Origin: Kalaharituber pfeilii | Lineage: Eukaryota > Ascomycota > Pezizomycetes > Pezizales > Pezizaceae | Direction of reading: 5' to 3' | Length of the DNA stretch: 64,000 nt | NCBI GenBank assembly: GCA_015179045.1 | Contig: WHUZ01000013.1 | Location: 992,001 to 1,056,000 of the forward strand | Shown: in pieces, positions 58,617 to 64,000 of the stretch | How the letters are laid out: every line of letters begins with the position of its first letter | Numbering within the stretch: the first letter of the stretch is position 1 | Notes under the pieces: model-generated | Database searches by the model: none | Seen by the model: only the letters and a program-made list of their open reading frames with translations | Told to the model about the DNA's origin: nothing | Program-made: the position numbers and the translations under genes

Positions 58617-59105
58617 CTCCAATTTTCAAGCACTGCTCTTACATAATACAATGGTACACGAGCAGGCCGTTCCACTGCGCTGTCCTACTTAAAAGGTGGG
58701 TGAGGCTGCTGCACGCTACGCCAAGGCTACTCCATCCCCACACGACGAAGAACGACACGGAGGGCCCACGGTGCGATTCGCGATTCGCGGCGGGTGAATA
58801 GGGGAAACAAGCTTCATTCGATGCGGCGTTCTCTTTCGGTCGCCCCTGCGCCCCTGGCCATCCGACGTGTCCTGCCGCAGCGTGCTGGCTCCATGACAAG
58901 CGTGCTGGCCCGGCAGCCCAGTAGCCCAGGCAGCTGCACGCCCCTCCTGCATACAACATGTACCGAGTACCGGGTAACTGCGAGCAAGCAGCCGCGGGGA
59001 GCGGGCACGGGAGTGGGCGCCGGTGTGGGCGCCGGTGCTTGCTCTGCGCAGCCAGTGGAGCACGCACGCTCAACTCGAGCGAGCTGGCGCCGGGCGGGCA
59101 GGGGG

Positions 59106-59185
59106 CAGAGGGGCAGAGGGGCAGAGGGGCAGAGGGGCAGAGGGGCAGAGGGGCAGAGGGGCAGAGGGGCAGAGGGGCAGAGAGG
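59106..59185 (+). repeat. 8-bp minisatellite CAGAGGGG
   Basis: Ten tandem copies of CAGAGGGG, nearly perfect, the last with an extra AG. Because 8 is not a multiple of 3, the array reads through all frames as a 24-nt (8-residue) repeat, creating spurious open frames on both strands. Confidence 0.95.
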
Positions 59186-59225
59186 GGCGGCAGGGACGCG
59201 GACGCAGGCAGCCCGAGCTTCTCCC

Positions 59226-59262
59226 TCGCCGCGCCCTCGCCGCGCCCTCGCCGCGCCCTCGC
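59226..59262 (+). repeat. 11-bp repeat CCCTCGCCGCG
   Basis: Three tandem copies, then a partial fourth, 40 bp after the minisatellite. Very GC-rich and CpG-rich. Confidence 0.9.
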
Positions 59263-59655
59263 CCGCCCGCCCAGCTCTGCAGCTTCCGCCCAATTAGGCC
59301 GCCGGAAATGCGCCGCCCAGCTCGCCAGAAGAAGCGTTCGCGACCTCAATACCCACACTGGAGATGGATGCAAGGGCCGTCCCGGCACCGCATCTTGCCT
59401 GCGTCCCCTTGGGCCTTTTCTGCAGCAGCTGCCGCTTGCATGCTCGAAAGATGTATGTAACTGCCGCCCCTCCCCTCCTCCCCCAAGGCTGCTCACGTCT
59501 GTGCACCCTGTTATGCTATGCTGGCAGACAACCGGCTTCACCCAAAGAGACGCTCCCTACGGCGGCCACTCCCTGCTCGACAGCCTCGATCGAGTATGAA
59601 TCTAGCTTATCTGGACATGCAAGTCATTTCTAACTTACCAAGCTTCTGAAGTCAT

Positions 59656-59695
59656 TTGACCCCTCCCCTCTCCCCCCTCCCCCCTCCCCCCTCGC
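59656..59695 (+). repeat. CCCCCT-type polypyrimidine repeat
   Basis: About four copies of CCCCCCT, like the one at 54141 before RAB11. Both stand upstream of plus-strand genes in CT-rich DNA. Confidence 0.8.
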
Positions 59696-60534
59696 CCCCA
59701 ATACCCTTATTTCTTTTTTCAATAAAGTTTATATCACATACATCACTATTGTGCCTGCACCAGTGGCTGCCAATCACGCAATTGCTGGGAACCAGCTCCT
59801 TCAAAATATTTCATGTTCCTACCCGTGCCGTTACCCCCAGCTCCGAGAATCGCCTGCCTTCTAGCATTGTTTGAGCTCTGAGGTTGCTTAATTCTGAGGC
59901 TCAGATTTCAAGGCGTGGGTGATGCAATTACGCCATGGCCTCATTCTGTTTTCTCTGCATAATGATAGGGCCAATCAATTGAGCGTTTACCAGCCTCTTG
60001 TGGCCCTTTCATTGTCGTTCAGATGGTCCCAATACCCAGGATCAAGGTAGAGACTCCCCTTCTCCAGAGCCGGTGCCACAAAAGGCCGTTACACTGTTTC
60101 GAATGCTATGCAACTGTCCAAACCTGAGATACCATGACACGAGCGTAGAAGGGCTTCTGCAAGGCCTACGAGACATGCACTTTTCAAACAATTATCGGCT
60201 GGCCCTTCCTAATGTATGCTTAGTTTATGATAGATCTGCCAGCAACGGCTAAGGAGGTGGGTAGACCTTCCCAATCGAAAAACGCATAATTCATAAAGAA
60301 AATCTCTAGTTAATAGCATCTCCGCATTTTATCTCGCTACTGTCGCTTTCCTCTCCTTACCCACGCGCATATGCGACTATTCCAAGAATGCAGGCGGCCA
60401 CACCCGGGAGATTTTGTCAACTTTACCTTCCAACTGTTCAAGCCTCACTGCACAACTCTCAGAAACCTTATATCAATAGGTAGAGAAGCCAGTCAATCCT
60501 TTTCACCTTCCAATTTTTATCACATATTTGAGCT

Positions 60535-62946
60535 ATGAATATGCTTGCGGATTGTCCAGAACCTGCTACAGAAGCAGCTCCAGGAAGCCCTGGCTACTAC
60601 CTACCAAATTCGGTACCTCACCCACTGGATCCATTATCTACACATGAAGTCGATATCGTTCGTGGTGTACTACTTGGAGCACGGTTGCCTGCTTCCGTCA
60701 TTTTCAGGAACATCACTTTGGAGGAACCGCCCAAGATGGAACTCTTACCGTACCTAGAGTATGAACGCAGCGGCACAATTGACGAACGATTGCGTCCTCC
60801 CCGGCTGGCTCGTGTTTTGTATGACATTGTAGCAAGTGACCTTTCAACAGAATTTTGCGACTCTGTCGTGAATGTGGATATTGGAGAGGAGGTGTCATAT
60901 AACGTTGTAGATCGGCAGTACCATGCGCCCTTGAGTGGGTTCGTTTAATATTCCTTTCCTGCTCTCGGCCTGATGTCTAATAATGGTATTTAAAGGGATG
61001 AGATAAGAGACTTTCCAGACATAGTAAAGGCTTCCTCGATGTTCCAGGATTCACTAAACGAATTGTCCTTACCAGAGAATGTCATAGTGGTCATTGACCC
61101 ATGGATGTATGGAGGATGTGAATCACCAGAATCCGAGCCCCGATATATGCAGGGCTTGGTTTATGCCAGAGACCCGGGGACGAACAATCCGGACTCGAAC
61201 CACTATGCGTTTCCGCTTCCTATCATTCCCGTTGTTGACATGGGAATAAGGGAAGTGGTAAGGATAGATAAATTATGCACGGGTGGGGCAGAGGATGGCA
61301 TGGAAATCGATACACATCCTCCACAAGCAATTGGACATTGCCAACCTGCCGAATACATCCCAGAGTTAGTCTCTGGCGGATTACGACAAGACCTGAAGCC
61401 TTTGAACGTGGTGCAACCAGAAGGGGCCTCTTTCACTGTCACAGGAAATCTCGTTGAATGGCAAAAGTGGCGATTTAGGGTCGGATTTAACGCGCGTGAG
61501 GGCGCAACACTGCATGATGTATGCTACGACGGAAGAAGCATTTTTTATCGAATTAGCTTCAGTGAGATGTCAGTGCCGTATGGGGACCCGAGGCCACCAT
61601 ATCACAGGAAACAAGCGTTCGACTTTGGGGATGGTGGCGCTGGACGTGCCACAAACAGTCTTCGACTTGGTTGTGACTGTTTGGGGGTTATTAAGGTTGT
61701 TTACCTGTTGTGAGATGAAGAATGCAGGCTAACTTTTGACTATAGTATTTTGACACAGTAATGTCTGATGGGTCTGGTAAAGGCGTTGTTATCCCGAGAG
61801 TCATTTGCATGCATGAACAAGATAATGGCATTGGATGGAAACATAGGTATATTAATTCTTAACAATCCTTATGATTGAACTTTTCTGATTTTCGCTAGCA
61901 ATTATCGCACCGGCCGCGCTGTGGTTGCACGAAATCGACTCCTTATAGTTCAGTTTATTATTACTCTCGCCAACTATGAGTATGTATTCGCTTATAATTT
62001 CGACCAAGCCGGAGGACTGGCGATCGAAACTCGGGCGACTGGAGTAGTCAGTACAGTGCCAATTGACCCTGGAAAAACTTCTCCATGGGGTAACGTGGTC
62101 CACCCAGGAGTACTAGCCCAAAACCATCAACACCTTTTCTGCATCAGAGTCGATCCATGTATTGATGGACCTAATAATTCAATCCTTTACGAAGAATCAC
62201 ATGCGCTGCCATGGGATGAGACAAATCCATACGGTCATGGATATGAGGTTCGGCAAACAGTGATTACAAAATCCGGCTGGGCTGACGCCGCACCTCACCA
62301 CAACAGAGTTTTCAAAATTATCAACCCTAGCTATTGCAATCCCGTTAGTGGCCGACCAGTGGGATATAAATTCATACCTTCGCCAACTCAACTCATGCTT
62401 GCACATCCCGATAGCTTGATGGGAAGGAGAGCAGCGTATGCAATGCATCACGTATGTTCATTCCAAATGTGCGTCTGGTCAGCTTCTTTCTGACATTATT
62501 TACAGATTTGGGTAACCAAATATAAAGATGGCGAGTATTGGGCCGCTGGAAGATGGACGAACCAAAGCAATGCTGAGCGAGGTGGCGTTAAGGATATGGT
62601 GGAGAGGAATGAGGTTACAGAAAACGAGGATATTGTCCTTTGGTACTCGTTTGGGTACACGCATAACCCTCGCGTGGAAGACTTCCCTGTCATGTGAGTA
62701 ACAAGGCATATTGTTCATGTCGGGCTAGAGTGAAACGTTAACACAGTCGAAAGGCCGGTTGAAATACATACTATACAACTTAAACCAGCCGACTTTTTTA
62801 CGAGAAACCCGTCCCTCGATGTCCCGTCAATGAAAAATCCTACATCAAAATTTTATGAAGATGTCACAGAAAATCGAGATAATGATGATTCCTCAAATCA
62901 TACTAATGGCATTAATGGGTGTTGCGGAGTTTCAAATGGCGTTTGA
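60535..62946 (+). CDS. Copper amine oxidase
   Basis: Six exons: 60535-60938, 60996-61695, 61746-61846, 61899-62451, 62506-62693, 62754-62946, giving 712 aa. The enzyme oxidises primary amines to aldehydes, ammonia and hydrogen peroxide. All catalytic features are present: base Asp344 in AFDFGDG; the topaquinone precursor Tyr428 in TLANYEY; copper ligands His478 and His480 in NHQHLF; the third His in YTHNPRVEDFP. HPLDPLSTHEVDIVRG marks the N-terminal domain. The acceptor at 62753 (CGAAAG) was chosen over the earlier CACAG because only it continues VMPVEIHTIQLKPADFF. The C-terminus is NGINGCCGVSNGV, without the SKL-type peroxisomal signal many fungal members carry, and no N-terminal PTS2 or signal peptide is obvious. 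Substrate not inferable. Confidence 0.93.
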
Positions 62947-63715
62947 TTGCTTCATCATCCTTTTTCTCAAATATTTTAACTATAACTCCTTTCTGTTTTC
63001 TCGTTTTCCATGTTCCCAAACAAGATTGCGAGGATTTGGTATGTATTGCTCCAGCTTCGTTTTGTAATTCTACTCACAATGTAGTGTAATCATTCCTCTA
63101 AAGTTTTTGGGTCTGCAGGGATTTACTGTTTTTAATACCTTTTATGATAACTTCTTTCTATATTACCATTCTCAAGGAGGGTTTTTGCTTTTGCCAAGTT
63201 TATTGTTCATACTGTACATAAATTATCATTGATCACAAAAGAAATCTGTCGCAGGGCACATTTGGCAGAGGCCTTAGAACAGTTCTGTAAAACTGCACCG
63301 TATTAGGTTATCTTATTCATTCCCCCATTAGCCCGGTAAATTAACCAAGAATTAACCAAGAAAAAGAGGGGGGAAAAGAAGAATAGAGAAGAAAAGGTAA
63401 AGAAGAAAAAGTGTAATCTGATTTAACCTAAAGCAGTAATCATAATCCCGATTCCAAAAAATACCACATTAATCTAGGATATAAACTTTTAGACTTCAAG
63501 CTTGGCAACCTCCTTTGTACTAGCTAGTAAAATATGTATTCGGACCGGGGTTAGTAACATCCGGTATGGCATCCTTAGTCTGGTTGGCACGACACAGACT
63601 ATGGCACCAGGGACTGCAGAATTAATTCATAGAGCATCAACTTCTCGAACGCCTAGTGTTTTCACGTTATAGTTGGTGTTTATACCTAATAAATTGTGCC
63701 ATAGTAAAAAAAAAA
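62947..63715. other. AT-rich convergent intergenic region
   Basis: This 769-bp gap lies between the amine oxidase stop and the sulfhydrylase relic. An A/G-rich run is present at 63351-63412. No gene is seen. Confidence 0.55.
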
Positions 63716-64000
63716 CTAACACACCTGGATAAAGTTCTCAATAATGTCCTCAATGTGCTGAAGAGCGACGGACACGCGGATCAAGTCTCGTGTAACACCA
63801 CTAGTGAGTTGCTACTCTACAGTGAGCTGCTCATGCGTTGTAGAAGCTGGATGAATAACCAAGGTTCTGTGGAATGGAGTGTCAGCAGTCATCCCTGTCA
63901 CATAATATGTCATTGGATGCTACTTAACTTAATATCTCCAACGTTGGGGGTTGGGCATAAGCTTGGGGCTATTGGCTACAGTAACACCAGCCTGCGCACT
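63716..64000 (-). pseudogene. Broken O-acetylhomoserine sulfhydrylase (MET17 type), C-terminal part
   Basis: The minus strand encodes the C-terminal end of a Cys/Met-metabolism PLP enzyme: NVGDIK, then across an intron (about 63875-63930) TLVIHPASTTHEQLTVE, a stop, then QLTSGVTRDLIRVSVALQHI and EDIIENFIQVC. The TAG at 63812-63814 falls at a position where relatives read EEQL. Just upstream a run of five C (63947-63951) puts the SPKLMPNP segment out of frame with NVGD by one base. The two lesions make a functional product unlikely. It continues beyond the window edge, so the rest of the gene cannot be judged. A sequencing error at both sites is the alternative. Confidence 0.72.

Larger units (their letters stand above)
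58378..60534. other. Divergent intergenic region with minisatellites
   Basis: These 2.2 kb lie between the CHZ1 and amine-oxidase starts. They hold a GT/G-rich run (58587-58616), an 8-bp minisatellite (59106-59185), an 11-bp repeat (59226-59262), and a CCCCCT run (59656-59695). Long open frames across the minisatellite (up to 300 codons, minus strand) are made by the repeat and are not genes. Confidence 0.65.

Noticed and set aside
58639..59541. 300-codon minus-strand frame and overlapping plus-strand frames over the minisatellite
   Set aside because: They are produced by the 8-bp and 11-bp repeats and show no conserved sequence outside them.
62694..62753. Acceptor CACAG at 62746 in the amine oxidase
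   Set aside because: It gives an early stop. The later CGAAAG acceptor continues the conserved PVEIHTIQLKPADFF.

Overview
The window is nuclear DNA of a filamentous ascomycete (Pezizomycotina). Nearly every gene is broken by many short GT-AG introns, most of them 46-80 nt, often with a visible CTAAC-type branch site. Several proteins are typical of ascomycetes: ARS-binding protein 2, Pmt2 mannosyltransferase, a Pmp47-type peroxisomal carrier, Rad57, Mcx1 and Chz1. I rebuilt 19 gene models with 93 introns by joining exons in frame, and every spliced total is a multiple of three. Density is about one gene per 3.4 kb, and long gene-poor gaps hold microsatellites and small repeats. A large-genome lineage such as Pezizomycetes is possible, but that is a guess.

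Layout. 0-4.5 kb: RPC82 (+) converges on a peroxisomal adenine-nucleotide carrier (-). 4.5-18 kb: a repeat-rich gap, then an MFS transporter, a secreted CAP/Pry protein and a 15-exon DUF255/thioredoxin-fold protein, all on +, with a 3.6-kb gap before the last that carries a small inverted-repeat transposon. 18-25.6 kb: PMT2 and ABP2 on -. 25.6-34 kb: a gap, then a large EDC4-like decapping scaffold (+). 34.8-45.7 kb: a run of six minus-strand genes, BRX1, a WW-domain protein, RAD57, ATP2 and GBE1 last, with short gaps (BRX1, WW, RAD57, ATP2 and GBE1 being the five named products; no sixth gene was supported). 45.7-53 kb: MCX1 (+), divergent from GBE1, converging on a chromodomain protein (-). 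54-58.4 kb: RAB11 (+), then BET1 and CHZ1 (-). 60.5-63 kb: a copper amine oxidase (+). The right edge holds a broken O-acetylhomoserine sulfhydrylase relic (-).

Most genes are conserved housekeeping functions: Pol III transcription, ribosome assembly, secretion, mitochondrial ATP synthesis, glycogen branching and DNA repair. They do not form a pathway or biosynthetic cluster. The most unusual features are gene-architectural and non-coding: microexons of 6, 8 and 13 nt, repeated 9-11 nt initiator exons, a TA-flanked MITE, and the relic at the edge. No clear sign of an undescribed defence or mobile system was found. The least understood coding region is the C-terminal half of the chromodomain protein.
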